Shown here: piece by piece, positions 45,275-57,061 of the stretch
How the letters are laid out: every line of letters starts with the position of its first letter
Numbering within the stretch: position 1 is the stretch's first letter
Origin: Nyssa sinensis
Lineage: Eukaryota; Streptophyta; Magnoliopsida; Cornales; Nyssaceae
Length of the DNA stretch: 64,000 nt
Direction of reading: 5' to 3'
NCBI GenBank assembly: GCA_008638375.1
Contig: CM018052.1
Span: 21,283,071-21,347,070 of the forward strand
Program-made: the position numbers and the translations under genes
Notes under the pieces: model-generated
The model's input: only the letters and a program-made list of their open reading frames with translations
Told to the model about the DNA's origin: nothing
Database searches by the model: none

Positions 45275-46472
45275 TCAACGTCGGCATTCAGAAGGGAGAC
45301 CCTGAGGGAAACGCTTCAAATCATTACAGTAGTTGTAAACCATGTAATACTTTTGCACCCATCTTAGTTTCCTTCTACTCATTGCATCAAGTCCTTGAGT
45401 CTGCCATGCAGCGTTAGACACAGAATTTTTGGACTTGGAAGAGCAAGAAGATGAAGTGGAAGACCATACACAAGCGTAGGCATTGAAATTTCGATAAAAA
45501 GCAGTGAAAGGAGCCTGGGACCAATCTGTTTTCACAAGCCCGCCTTGTGTTGCCCAATCATCCGCGTTCCAAAGGCTGGAGTAAATTTTCATGGGTTGGT
45601 TCTTAGGAAATGGAACTCCAATGGATTCTTCATTCTTGAAGACCCTAATTGGGATGTTATCCACTAAGAAGCTACAAAGAGGAAATATCAATGTTAGAAA
45701 ATGCACTTTAATATGTACCTTTTAAGTCAGGTCGAGTACTAATTTATATTAGAATATGTTAGACATAACTGATATTTTTATTTCATTTTTTTTTCACTCT
45801 ACACACAAGGTAGTAGGACCTGCGTCCCACTATTTTATATCTAGATATGAGAAAATGTAGTGAAAAAATATGTTAAGTACAACCTCAAATCATATATCTT
45901 ACAGGATGTTTTGGGGGTTCCATAGAATAGAATAGGTGTGAAAATTTCTTGTTGGGTCGAACCAGAGGTGGAATTGTTGCTCCCTGTTCCCTTTGCCCTG
46001 GGTGAACACATTAGTGTGGACGGTATATGGTTGTCCGCTAACATTCCCCAAAAACTCAAAATCGATTTCATCATGGGTTGGACCTTGAGAAGACAGCTGC
46101 ATCAAAATATTTATCAAGTATGAATATATTATTAGCAATAACAGAAGCTTATATATGTGTATACACACACACACACACACACACACAAGAACTTACATAG
46201 TAAGCAGTTACAGTGCCTGCAGAGTTACCAGAGACGAGCGTGAGTTGCATGTCGATCCTTCCAAAGAGATACTCCTTCTTAGATTGAAAACCAGAGCCGG
46301 AGGCCTTGTCAAGTGAAAGTGTGAGAAGTCGACCACCATTGAGTATTTGAGCACGTTTATCGCCCCACGTTATGTCAAAGTCATCATAGAAGTTGCCAGC
46401 CATGGCAGCCATGATAGAACTTACGAAAAGTAATAGCATTGCTGAAACCCTACAAGAAGTGCAAGTTGCCAT
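45275..46472 (-). CDS. Xyloglucan endotransglucosylase/hydrolase (XTH)
   Basis: Three exons on the minus strand: 46472-46197, 46096-45903 and 45671-45275, all GT/AG, giving 288 residues, standard for XTH. Residues 1-25 form a signal peptide (hydrophobic [15 protein letters not shown]), so it is secreted to the cell wall, where it cuts and rejoins xyloglucan. The GH16 active site [10 protein letters not shown] is at residues 100-109 (nucleophile Glu102, acid/base Glu106), immediately followed by an N-glycosylation site NVS (110-112) typical of the family. The C-terminal XET_C region has paired cysteines and ends [17 protein letters not shown]. The start at 46472 is preferred over an in-frame ATG at 46502 because a TATA box lies only 17 bp upstream of the latter. 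It resembles the XTH22-25 (TCH4-like) group; subgroup is an inference. No damage seen. Confidence 0.95.
46163..46187. repeat. (AC)n microsatellite in XTH intron 1
   Basis: About 12 AC units just inside the intron, 9 bp from the exon 1 donor site. Confidence 0.9.
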
Positions 46473-46518
46473 CGAGAGATAGAGAGAGATGTGAGTGGAC
46501 ATTGTTGATTGGATGTCC

Positions 46519-46525
46519 TTATATA
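46519..46525 (-). promoter_or_regulatory. XTH TATA box
   Basis: The minus strand reads TATATAAGG, 47 bp upstream of the ATG at 46472, placing transcription start near 46490. Confidence 0.7.
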
Positions 46526-47265
46526 GGTGATGGAAAAGTACTGAGGATAAAAAGCAGAATTATAAATATTGGAACATGAGAGGGAGAAAGAGAGAGAAGT
46601 GGATTTGGGACGCGTGAAATGAAGAGATACAAGCAGAGGGAATAGAGCTGGCATCGCTTGAGCTTTGGTCGATCTGTTCAAACTTCAAAGCCGGTGGGAG
46701 CTGTGAGAGAACATTTTACCAAGTATTGGTACCGCGTTGGGTGGTTTTGTATCAAACGGCGGGGGACCAGCTAGCCTTTAGTTTTGGTTTTGTTATATGG
46801 TCTACCAAATGTATTTCGCAAATTAAATAGCTCTTGTCCATGTCTGACCTCCCTTTGATTGAAGCTACTGTGTATGATATATATATATATATATATATTA
46901 TTTCTGTGTTCATATGTATATGTAGATACTATTAATTTATAGTTTATGGAACATTTGCACCATCAAATGGCGGTGCAACGGTTCAATGTATTGACCCCTG
47001 CCACAAGAGGACAGGTAGCCCGTGGGGGAGAGTAAAACAAGAAGTATTAAGAAAGAGAATATTGAACTTTTCCAAGTCGTCAGATTTGTTTACTTTTTTA
47101 ATTATTTGAGTAATGCTAAGTAAATTAATTTAATTTATCAAATTAATTTATTAGTGATATTATTTATTATAATTTTTTAAAAGAATTATAATAAATAATG
47201 TCACATTACATTTTACCGTGCAAAATCTCTTTCACTTCTCTCCAATCGGACAATAGTCCACCATA

Positions 47266-47315
<50 letters not shown>

Positions 47316-47526
47316 TTTCAGAAAAGTTCAACTCATCATTGAAGAATCAAATCATACTGTCAACAAGTTTAACTCATAACTGAAAAATCAATGTAGTATC
47401 ACACAATTTTACTTTCGAAAATGATGACTAAAAGCTTCAAGACTTTGGTAATTAGTGGACTCAATCTACACCGGACAAATTAGAGAAGACTCGAGTGCTG
47501 AAGCTGATCTAAAGACTTAGCCATCC
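46526..47526. other. XTH upstream region, no other gene
   Basis: Promoter-side DNA. Contains (AT)n at 46877-46898, (TA)n at 47271-47312 and an AT-rich hairpin at 47154-47204 (21-bp arms, one mismatch, GTGATATTATTTATTATAA). Confidence 0.55.
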
Positions 47527-47740
47527 TGATGTAAGACAGTTTAAAAAAAAAAAATGTTTTAGAATTGTATTAGAATTATTTAATTTCTAATTTTGATTTA
47601 TTTTTAATTTATCTAGTTTTCTAATTTTATTAAGATTAGTATAAAAAATATAAAAATTAGTAGTTTTCTAATTATTAGTTTTTATTGGAATAGGATTAAT
47701 ATAAAAATAGGAGTTTTGTTTTATAATAAAAATAATAATA
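47527..47740 (+). repeat. LTR fragment related to the gag-only element
   Basis: TGATGTAAGA start, then GAATTGTATTAGAATTATTT and similar stretches that align with 31450-31650 and 32982-33140. It fades into AT-rich DNA near 47740; a solo LTR or fragment. Confidence 0.6.
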
Positions 47741-48130
47741 TTTTAAAATATTATATATATTAAAATATTTTATATATTAATATATATATAAGCTAATCCG
47801 ATCCGTTTACAATCCCATCCGATCTGTTTATATATATATATATATTAAAATTAATATTATATATATTAATATATATATATATATTATATATTATATATAT
47901 TTATATAATATATTAATTTTATTAATTTTAAAAATATATATATATATATATTATAATTTTAAACGGATCAGACTGGATTAACGAATCGGATATCCAGTTA
48001 TTAACGGATTCGGATACGAATTAACATTCGTCTGATCTGTCAGATCAATGGATTGGATTTCTTATTAAACGGATCGGATTCGGATAGGCTCTCATCCGGT
48101 TCGAATCTGATCCTTTTACAGTCCTACAGT
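47741..48130. repeat. AT-rich block flanked by CGGATC-type words
   Basis: Long AT runs are bordered by CTAATCCGATCCGTTTAC (47793-47810) and, inverted, AAACGGATCGGATTCGG (48067-48083), with several further copies. Looks like a degenerate repeat with inverted ends; class unknown. Confidence 0.4.
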
Positions 48131-49049
48131 GATCCAGAAACATAATAAGAGGACAAGACAGGTTGGAGATGAAAATGGCTTAATTTATTTATTTAAAAAT
48201 AAACATTGATCTAATAATTTTTAGATGAAAGGGGTGGGACGAGATGGGGATGGGGCAAGGAAAGGAATGTGAGACATAATAAGTGAGACGGAATGGAGAT
48301 AGAAACGGCTTGTAACAATTAAGGATATCCTATGTCAAATTACGCGTATCAGATTAAGTTTTTCTTTCCGTAACCGTCATTGACTCTTTAATAACACACA
48401 ATTTTGAAATTGTTGGTTTCTTATAATAGGAGTCTCCCTACTAATCCCTTTATCAATAAAAAATATTTTTTACTCAAAGTGGGTTGGAGGCTCATATCTC
48501 AACCAAACAAAAATAAAGAACATATCTGAAAAAAAAAAAGAGTGTTGATATCTAACATTGGCACAACTCCTCTTCCGAGGCACCTAGCAATCCCCAGAGA
48601 GTTTTTTAATTGTAGCGTTAAGTTTAATCCAAAGCATTTATGCAACATCATGCTGTGGTTTCTTATAGAAAACTTGGACCATGCTATAGAAAGAAGAGAA
48701 AGGAGAATTGAGAAATAGGCAAAGGAGTGTGACACATGAGAGTGCAAGTGAATTGCATTTTCAGCCAGCAAGGAATTTCCTTTACAGGTGCCATCTTCCT
48801 CATCCTTGCCGATCACACTTCATTTTGAAATTGAATTAAGCCTAACGCCACGTTTGGGAACTACTTAAATGAAAAGTTGTGCGTGTTCGTGCACGCGTGC
48901 CTGCCTATCATATATATATTAATAAAAAAAATACCATTGCAGACAGTAGGCAGTTTAAGTCACTCTAGAACGTAAGTATTTATTTTCTTGGAAAATATTT
49001 GGGAGGAAAAATTCATTTATCTAACTGCTCAATTGTTTGTTTTAAATTT
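48131..49049. other. Intergenic DNA
   Basis: No recognisable gene. A minus-strand open stretch at 48499-48816 (105 codons) does not resemble a known family and has no supporting splice or promoter context. Confidence 0.4.
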
Positions 49050-49531
49050 TGTTGGACGTTGGATCATGTAGATGCAAGTCCGTATGGCATTCATAAGATT
49101 TGTGTGAATCGTAATAATTATGATAAGAGTTTATATGTAGTTAAAGTTCTTATCTTTTTTAGTTAGCTTGACCAACACATTATCAATTAAATATTGTAGT
49201 TATCCCATTAATTGTGGACATGGGATGTAAAAATATGCGTCAATCCATCCATCTTTACTTTTCTAGGATTTTATTATGTCACGTGAGGTTTTGAGTGATT
49301 GCTTTATCTGAGATTTTTTTTGGGAGACTATCATAGTGTCTTTGATATTAGATTGTAGAATTAATAGATGACTCTTACGTAGCCAAGAGGAGGATCTCTT
49401 GTAATGTTCTAAAAATTTTCGTGGTTTTTCAAAAAAGCTCATAATACAAGTTGTTTCTTTCGCTTTTGTTGTTCTTAATCCGAAGAGATAACCGAGTTAA
49501 ATACCCATTTATGTTTTATATATTTCCTTCA
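49050..49531 (+). repeat. Copia-C 5' LTR
   Basis: The inner end is fixed by the PBS (LTR ends TTTCCTTCA). The outer end, TGTTGGACG at 49050, is inferred from the TG start, as the partner LTR is outside the window. Confidence 0.5.
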
Positions 49532-49532
49532 T

Positions 49533-49545
49533 TGGTATCAGAGTC
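49533..49545 (+). promoter_or_regulatory. Copia-C primer binding site
   Basis: TGGTATCAGAGTC: 11 of the first 12 bases match the initiator tRNA-Met complement. Confidence 0.8.
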
Positions 49546-51350
49546 ATAGACTTGTATTCACTAATATATGTGGTATGCAAGTATATTTATTGAGAGAAAA
49601 TCATATGTTAAATATTGTATTTAACCCACGTGATGTTTTTAAAAGGATCATTATGTTAACACTTTTCGAACGATCTTTCATGGTAGATGTGTTCTTTATA
49701 CCCCTAATAAGTAACCCTTACAATTTCATGACAACCATTATTGGATATACGAGAGATCTACGTTTAAAGTTTTAATTTTTTAAAACAGCAAAACTTTAAT
49801 TTAAATTTTTAAGTTTTAATATGATCTATAAAATCTTTATTATAGATATATGAAATTTATATTAAATTATTTCTTGTCACGAGAGCTTTCCGATATATTT
49901 CCATAATTTTTCAGACTTGAGATAAGTGAGATACAAGCGTTCAAAGATCGCCCCACGAAATAGTTTCATAGTTGAACCAGATCTGGAAATTAATTGAACA
50001 AGATAACCCGCTGATGTCATCACTCATTGCCCAGTCGCGCCTGAGACGCGAGAGAGCGTGTGGAACCTCGGTTTGGAGAGTTGAGGCCATGGGCAGAGTC
50101 CTCTCATCGAAATGATCAGAATGGTAACAGCGCCATGGCTGGAGGGAAGCACGTGGGTACCACGTGCATCCATGGCGAGTGGATGGTTGCTACTTTTTTT
50201 TAAAAAAACTTTGTGGGGGCGTTCTCTACACGCGCAATGGTGCGTGTGGGCATGTGAGGGGTCTCCAGGCTCCATTTTTCAACACCTCCAATGTGTCTCA
50301 CTCGCTGATTTTGAGACTCTGTGATATATTTTTCTTAAGTTTTTAGCTTCCAAAAAATATAAAATATTAATTTTTATTGTAAAAAAAGTTTTATAAAATT
50401 TTTATTTAAATTCTTTTTTAAAAATTCCAGAATGCTATATTTGAGAATAAAATTACATTGAATTGCTTTGTACACTCTTTGGGGTCCAAAATATTTTTCG
50501 GTTACTTTTCACTTATTTTTGGGTTTTAAAAATTAGTTTTTTATACCAAAAAATGATGGAAAATCAAGAAAATTTATTTTTAATATGAAAAATTATTGAA
50601 AAAGCTCTAGAAAATAGGAATAATTATTTCATAATTTTTTGGGTCATTAATAGGATTTTTTTTTTTGCAATAATTATCATGTGGATGATTAATTGTTACA
50701 TTTAATTTATATGATATTGATCCCTATTTATTGGAAGACCCAAATACCCACTCCCATTGTGGTGAAATATGGTATAACCATCCATCAATGCCCATTTTTG
50801 TGATGTATGTGGATGAATATAATAATGTGATATGCTTAATTGATTGATATTTTAATACACATGTTTGTGTGATGTATGAATTTCAAGATATATGAGTCAT
50901 TGGCACGGTACCTTTATTTATTTTATTGATCAAAGTAGATTAATGTATTAGGACACAAAACCATGTAATCTTTTATTTTGGAAAAAGGTTGTACAACTTT
51001 TGGGGAAGTCTCTCAAGGGAGTGTGTTTTCACAACAAGACTCATATATCAAGGAATTTTCTTGGCATGTTGTACTAGAATGTCAATTAGGATCAAGTGGA
51101 GTCTATTTATTTTGGATATTGTTATTGCATGTTTGGTTAATTAAATAAGTTTAATTCAAATAAATTTTGATCAAGATTATTTAAAAATATACTTTTGTTT
51201 AACACTAATGAGAGATGATTATGAGTTTAGCGAAATTTTTTATCTAATTATGTAAAAACAAAATAATATTTTTATTTAGATTTCTAGTAGAAAAAATTAT
51301 GAAATTAAAGAAATGTATGCTTATTGTCACCTTGCACAAATTGATTGTAG
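49546..51350 (+). other. Copia-C leader
   Basis: About 1.8 kb, AT-rich except for a GC-richer patch at 50030-50300. Short open frames on both strands in that patch do not resemble known proteins. No gene supported. Confidence 0.5.
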
Positions 51351-52527
51351 ATGGCCTCCAAGAATGTTATTGTTGAACTCACTAAGGGTGAGAAATTGGA
51401 CGGTACCAACTATGATATATGGCATAGGAAAATACAATGCCTACTTAATGAGTAAGGGGTCTTAGAGACCCTGACCAATAGCATGACCCCACCAGAGGAG
51501 GGTAATACCAACATCGCAAAAGCATGGAAGTTTACCAAGACTAGGTAAAGAAAGATTGATGTGTACATTTTACGATGCTAAACAACATGCATAATAATCT
51601 TATTGAAGAATTTGAGAGTTTCTGCACTACCTAGAGTATATGGGACAGGCTGAAAGTTTCTTTTGGAGGGACCACTACAACGAGGCTTTGTGCATTGACC
51701 CTCAAATTTGAAAGGTATAAGATGGATTCCAAGCACAAAATAGTTGAGCACCTAATGGTTATGTCAGCCATGATTTGTGAGCTTAAGTCTGCTGAAAATT
51801 ATCTCACAGATAAGCAGTAGGTTCTAACAGTTATTCGCTCCCTACTTGACAATTGGAACCAAATGAAGCGAATTTTGACACATAATAAGAACATTAAGAA
51901 TTTTGCTAATATCTCACATCATTTAGAGTTGGAGGCAGAGCGCCAAGAGACGAATCGTCTAACTGTCCTTATCGCCTAAGGTGGCCACAATCAAGCACGT
52001 GTGCCTAAGACACGATGAGGCAAAAAAAGGCAAGGTGGGGCGAATAACTTGGCTCCAAAGACAAGTAGAGTAGCCAAACTCCAGAGAGGTAAGTGTGGCA
52101 GTAATAAGAACTTTGCTAGAGTTAAGTGCTACAACTTTTAAAAGCTAAGACACTTCGCTGGTGATTATTTCGAGCCGAATAAGGTATCCACTAACCTATC
52201 ATTTTCATTTACGTCTGTTTGTTCACATGTTTTAGTTTCTTATTCATCTCATTTGTGGATATTGGATACAAGAGCAACCAAACATGTTGTATGGGAAAGA
52301 GTAGGATTTGTGGAGTACCATCAGATACCAACAGGTAGCCAAAGCCTCTTCATGGGAAATGATGGAAGCGCAGAGGTTCTTGGAGTTAGTGCTTATCAGA
52401 TCAGATTGCGCTTAGGACCTATATTGACTCTTCATGATGTGCTTTATGTGCCTAATGTCCGATTTAGTCTAGTTTCTATTTTAGTACTAGTAATACTCAA
52501 ATTTTCTTTCAGCATTAATGGTAGACA
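51351..52527 (+). pseudogene. Copia-C gag and protease, inactivated
   Basis: Starts MASKNVIVELTKGEKLDGTNYDIWHRKIQCLL, the copia gag N-terminus, then with stops MHNNLIEEFE, AMICELKSAEN and LEAERQETNR. The knuckle at 52125-52167 has lost cysteines (CYNF... where CYNCGKxGH is usual, and a Tyr in place of the last Cys). Protease from 52251: LWILDTRATKHV, with Arg replacing the Gly of DTGA; GSAEVLGVSAYQIRL and LHDVLYVPNVRFSLVS follow. The coding frame is cut at 52527 by the CACTA element. Stops near 51453, 51546, 51979 and others. Confidence 0.85.
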
Positions 52528-53235
52528 CACTATAGGAAAATGCATTATTAGCGATGCACGCAAGTGTCGCTAATAGTAGCAAAATGTGTTGTTAAAGAGC
52601 TTTAGCGCACAAATGGGCATAGCTAACGGTGTCGTAAATAGTCATGTCGCCAATACTATTAGCGACGCACAAAATTTTATGTGTCGCTGAAGGTAACTAC
52701 TAGCGATGTTCATAAGGTGTCGCTAATAATTGAGCATAAGCGTTATAAAAACTATATACGGACGCAATGGTCATCGCTAAAGGTTACCATTAGCGACGCA
52801 TACTGAGCGTCGCTAATAGTATCTACTAGCTACACACACAGCGTGAGTAGCTAAAAGCCACTATTAGCGATGCCCAATGTGCGTAGCTAAAAGTTACCAG
52901 TAGCGATGCTCATCGTGCGTCGCCAATAGTAGCTTTTAGCTGCGTACACTGGGCATCGCTAATAGTAGTTTTTAGCTACGCACACTGTGTGCGTAGCTAA
53001 TTGTAACCTTTAGCGACTCCTTTTTTTTGCGTCGCTAATATTGTATTGGCATTCTTTAGCGACGAATATGAAGCGTTGCTATAAATTTATTTTGTGCGTA
53101 GCTAATTGTAACCTTTAGCGACTCCTTTTTTTTGCGTCGCTAATACTGTATTGGCATTCTTTAGCGACGAATATGAAGCGTCGCTATAAATTTATTTCTT
53201 TGCTTTTAGCAACGCCTTTGTGTGCGTCGCTAAAA
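52528..53235. repeat. CACTA left subterminal repeat region
   Basis: About 20 copies in both directions of a GCGTCGCTAA-like word spaced 20-50 bp. A 105-bp unit starting GTGCGTAGCTAATTGTAACC is directly duplicated (52989 and 53094). Such arrays bind the transposon's own DNA-binding protein in En/Spm. Confidence 0.9.
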
Positions 53236-53699
53236 GTTTTTTTTTTTAATCATATTTGGTTTGTTTTATTTGTTGTTTTATTCTTATTTAAACCTCTATC
53301 AATCATCCTAATATACAATAAAATTCAAACATTCTGAAATGAATATATTAAAAAAGAAAAATACATTCATATATATATATATATATTATACTAATTGCGT
53401 ACATTTGTAAATGTACAATTTAACAATAAATAGAAAAATAAAAAATTGTCTCAAAAAATGTTACTACAAATGTCCATAAAAAGAAAAAAATAAAAATAAA
53501 AATAACAAGTTCCGATGCAAAACATAAAAACGGCGGTGCAATAATCCCGATCAATATAAAATATAGATCAAATGATATATATTAGAACAATTATTAAATA
53601 TATATAAACATAGAATGTGAATAGTTTTTTTTGCATGCATGCATAAATAGTAAGAACGACATAAAGTAGCATAAGTTGCAAACCACTGATCTGAAGTGA
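53236..53699. other. AT-rich spacer in CACTA element
   Basis: No coding seen; short TA run at 53371-53386. Confidence 0.5.
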
Positions 53700-55310
53700 T
53701 TTCTGTAAATTTGTGGTAGTCTATTTTGTCATTTGTGAGGTGTGTGATAGGGTTTCAGGATAGTTAGGCTGATATCCGACATTTTGGTCCGTCAAAACCC
53801 CAAAATGGGCCTTTTCGGAGCAAAAACTTGCATAAGTTACAAAATGTTGATCCGAACCGAGTGTCGTAAGTTTGTGCAAGTATTTTTTATCATGTCCGAG
53901 GTGTTTGATGGGGTTTTGGGCTTGTTTGGTTGATATTAGGTGTTTAGGTCTGTCAAAACCCCAAAATGGTCCTTTTTGGAGCAAAAACTTGCATAAGTTT
54001 CAAATCGGTGATCCGAACCGAGTGCCGTAAGTTTGTACAAGTCTATTTTATCATTTATGAGGTGTATGATGAAGTTTGGGGTAGTTAGGCTGATATCCGG
54101 CATTTTGGTCCGTCAAAACCTCCCAAATGGGCCTTTTTGGACCTAAAACTTGCATAAGTTTCAAACTGGGCATCCGAACCGAGAGCCGTAAGTTCGTGCA
54201 AGTCTATTTTATAATTTGTGAGGTGTGTGATGGGTTTTCTATGTATTTAGGCCGATATCTGACATTTTGGTCCATCAAAACCCCAAAATGGGCCTTTTTA
54301 GAGCTAAAACTTGCATAAATTTCAAACCAGGCATCTGAACCGAGTGCCGTAAGTTTGTGCAAGTCTATTTTATCATTTTTGAGGTGTGTGATGGGGTTTC
54401 AAGGTTGGTAGGTTGATATCGAGTGTTTTGGTCAGTCAAAACCCCAAAATGGGCCTTTTTATAGCTAAAACTTACAAAAGTTTCAAACTATGCATCCGAA
54501 GCAAGTGTCGTAAGTTCGTGCAAGTCTATTTTATCATTTGTGAGATGTGTGATGGGGTTTTGATGTATTTAGGCCGATATCTAGAATTTTGGTTTGTTAA
54601 AACCCCAAAATGGGCCTTTTTAGAGCTAAAACTTGCAAAAGTTTCAAACAGGGCATCCGAACCGAGTGTCGTAAGTTTTTGCAAGTATATTTTATCATTT
54701 GTGAGGTGTGTGATGGGGTTTCGGTGTAGTTAGGCCGATATCTGGCATTTTGGTCTGCCAAAATCCCAAAATGGGCATTTTTAGAGCTGAAACTTGTATA
54801 AGTTTCAAACCGAGCATCTGAACCTAGTGTTGTAAGTTCGTGCAAGTCTATTTTATTATTTTTGAGGTGTGTGATGGGGTTTCGGTGTATTTAGGCCGAT
54901 ATCCGGCATTTTGGTTCGTCAAAACCCCAAAATGGGCCTTTTTGGAGCTAAAACTTGCATAAGTTTCAAACCAGGCATCCAAACTAATTGCCGTAAGTTC
55001 GTGCAAGTCTATTTTGTCATTTGTGAGGTGTGTGATGGGGTTTCGGGGTTGATAGGCTGATATCCGGTGTTTTGGTCAGTCAAAACCCCAAAAATGGGCC
55101 TTTTTAGAGCTGAAACTTGCATAAGTTTCAAACCGGGCATCTGAACCGAGTGTCGTAAGTTCGTGCAAGTCTATTTTATCATTTTTAAGGTATGTGATGG
55201 GGTTTCAGGGTTGGTAGGCCAATATCCAGTGTTTTGATCCGCCAAAATCTCAAAATGGGCTTTTTTGGAGCTGAAACTTGCAAAAGTTTCAAACCGGGCC
55301 TTGTTACATA
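53700..55310. repeat. Ten-copy 161-bp tandem array in CACTA element
   Basis: The landmark AAAATGGGCC(TTTTT) has its GGG at 53807, 53968 (GGT), 54129, 54290, 54451, 54612, 54773, 54934, 55096 and 55257: nine intervals of 161 bp, one of 162. Copies differ by scattered substitutions. Open frames across it on both strands are by-products of the periodicity. Confidence 0.97.
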
Positions 55311-55429
55311 AGTTTTTAACGGTCATTAGAAGTATGTCATGCGTTTTCTAGGCCGTTAGGCCAAAAAATTTTATTTTTTTTTTGACGTAACACTTTCTAT
55401 GAATAATAAATACACCAACATGATTAATT

Positions 55430-56895
55430 TTAAAAATTTACCAAGGTTGAACAGAGCCTCCCTACTAGCTGAGAACCGTCGGCATAAGAGTCTCTAGTTG
55501 GGTCTGGCAAGCCTGGAGCTCTGTCATCATTTGCTCCAGCTGTGCATTGTCTCTTAGCAGCCTCAGCTTTTTGGGTGGCTTCATGAAACCTAGCATCGCT
55601 CTCAACGGTAGAGGACGATGTCGTCGGCTCCATCCCACTCCCTAAGCCTCGCATATATTCGCGTCTCTTACCCAGAACAGTCTTCCGTATCTGGTCATCG
55701 GTCGGTGGATCCTCATCCTCAAGGGTCGGCTGAGCACGTAACTGTACCATCTCCTTCTATAAAAACATAAATATGTGTTACTACTTTTATAACTTTAGAT
55801 TAATATTAAATTAGTAATACTGGTATATATACATAAATAAGTTACATAAAGCCGCTGTGCTTCAAGCCTAATCCAACCCTTCTCGGGGTTACAGTGCATT
55901 CTATGCCACAAATCAATGGGGCTGGGTGGTGCACCGGTCTCCTGGTCTTGCTAGAGCAAATAAATAGTAGCTTGTGAAGATTGATTTCATGAATACATTA
56001 TACAATAAGAAATTGATACATTTATTAACTTACCATCTCATACCTAACAAAAGAACGTGATCCACTATAGTGGGTCACCTTTTGCTTACTTCTGCTCTCG
56101 CTATTTTTCTTACCAAGTTCCTATACTTGGCCAAAACAAAGAAGGTTAGTATAAATGATAATAATTTATCATACAACAAAAGTAATTTGGCAATTTTTAC
56201 CTGGAATGCATTACTAGCGAACGGGTCGCATAGTAACATCCAATCCACAGGGTTTGTCGCGAGGCTCTCTACCGGCTGCCACCTCTGCCTCGTAGTGCAT
56301 GTGGAGCCTGTGTCGATAGGCCCTAAAACGGGCTCCCAAGTAACGGTCCACTGCCTTCACGACATGAAGCAGGTGGAGATTGATGTCAAACTTCTCCTGT
56401 AAAGCATGTCATTGTCAAAACATTACGACATTAGATATGTTAAAATTTAGTTGAATACAATACTAAAAGACATACCAGGATATGTGCATGAATATCCCAT
56501 TGCTCCTCGTCAATGACGAGACTCCAGTCACTAATATGGAGTAGGACGAGTAGTTGGAGAATGATGCCAACCTCAGTGGTGAACTGTTGTGCCCACCCAC
56601 CAACGGGCTTCAGCAAACCCAGAGGTAGCTCAATCCAAAGTCGCGCACCCCCTACTGCCTCTATCTGAGCCTGCAAACTCCGGTTCTTCGACCTACGGTG
56701 CCCTCATCTAGAGGTGGTGACCGAAGCTTTAGAAAAAATTAAATCGAAACAGTTAGTACCATATTTATATAATCATTAATAAAAAGGGAAACTATGCATA
56801 CCATCAATAGCAAGATCGGTCGACCCTACAGATGAGGGGGAAGGGGTCGATAGGTCCGTCATAACTGTGCATCTATGTGAACCTGGTCCAACCAT
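55430..56895 (-). pseudogene. CACTA second gene (plant Ptta/En/Spm transposase family)
   Basis: Minus strand with several introns. The likely start 56895 (MVGPGSHRCTVMTDLS) is followed by a donor at 56802. Later exons encode LGLLKPVGGWAQQFTTEVG, then FDINLHLLHVVKAVDRYLGA with HRLHMHYEAEV (56402 downward), SRSKQKVTHYSGSRSFVRYE (56095 region), and PSPIDLWHRMHCNPEKGW. The last exon, 55750-55430, reads QPTLEDEDPPTDDQIRKTVL and ends in an Ala/Lys-rich helix. This order matches the family of plant En/Spm-type proteins that accompany TNP2 and are thought to bind subterminal repeats. A stop near 56707 and uncertain splice sites prevent a clean model. Confidence 0.72.
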
Positions 56896-57061
56896 ATCTA
56901 CAAAGAAAGTTTAAAAATAAATTTTTTTCTATTTAATCATAATTAAAATCCTTATCGAAGTAAAAATGAATACCCATTACATCATAAAATTGAATATCCA
57001 TTACATCATAAAATTGGAAATCCATTACACTTGATCCTAACACATGTAACACCTATTACAA

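Noticed and set aside
46149..46502. XTH start at the upstream in-frame ATG 46502
   Set aside because: It lies only 17 bp from the TATA box, so it would be upstream of the transcription start; the signal peptide fits the start at 46472.
48499..48816. 105-codon minus-strand frame as a possible gene
   Set aside because: No family resemblance, no splice or promoter support, and length within chance for this composition.
53700..55310. CRISPR-like direct repeat array
   Set aside because: The whole 161-bp unit is repeated with no unique spacers, and the context is a plant CACTA transposon.
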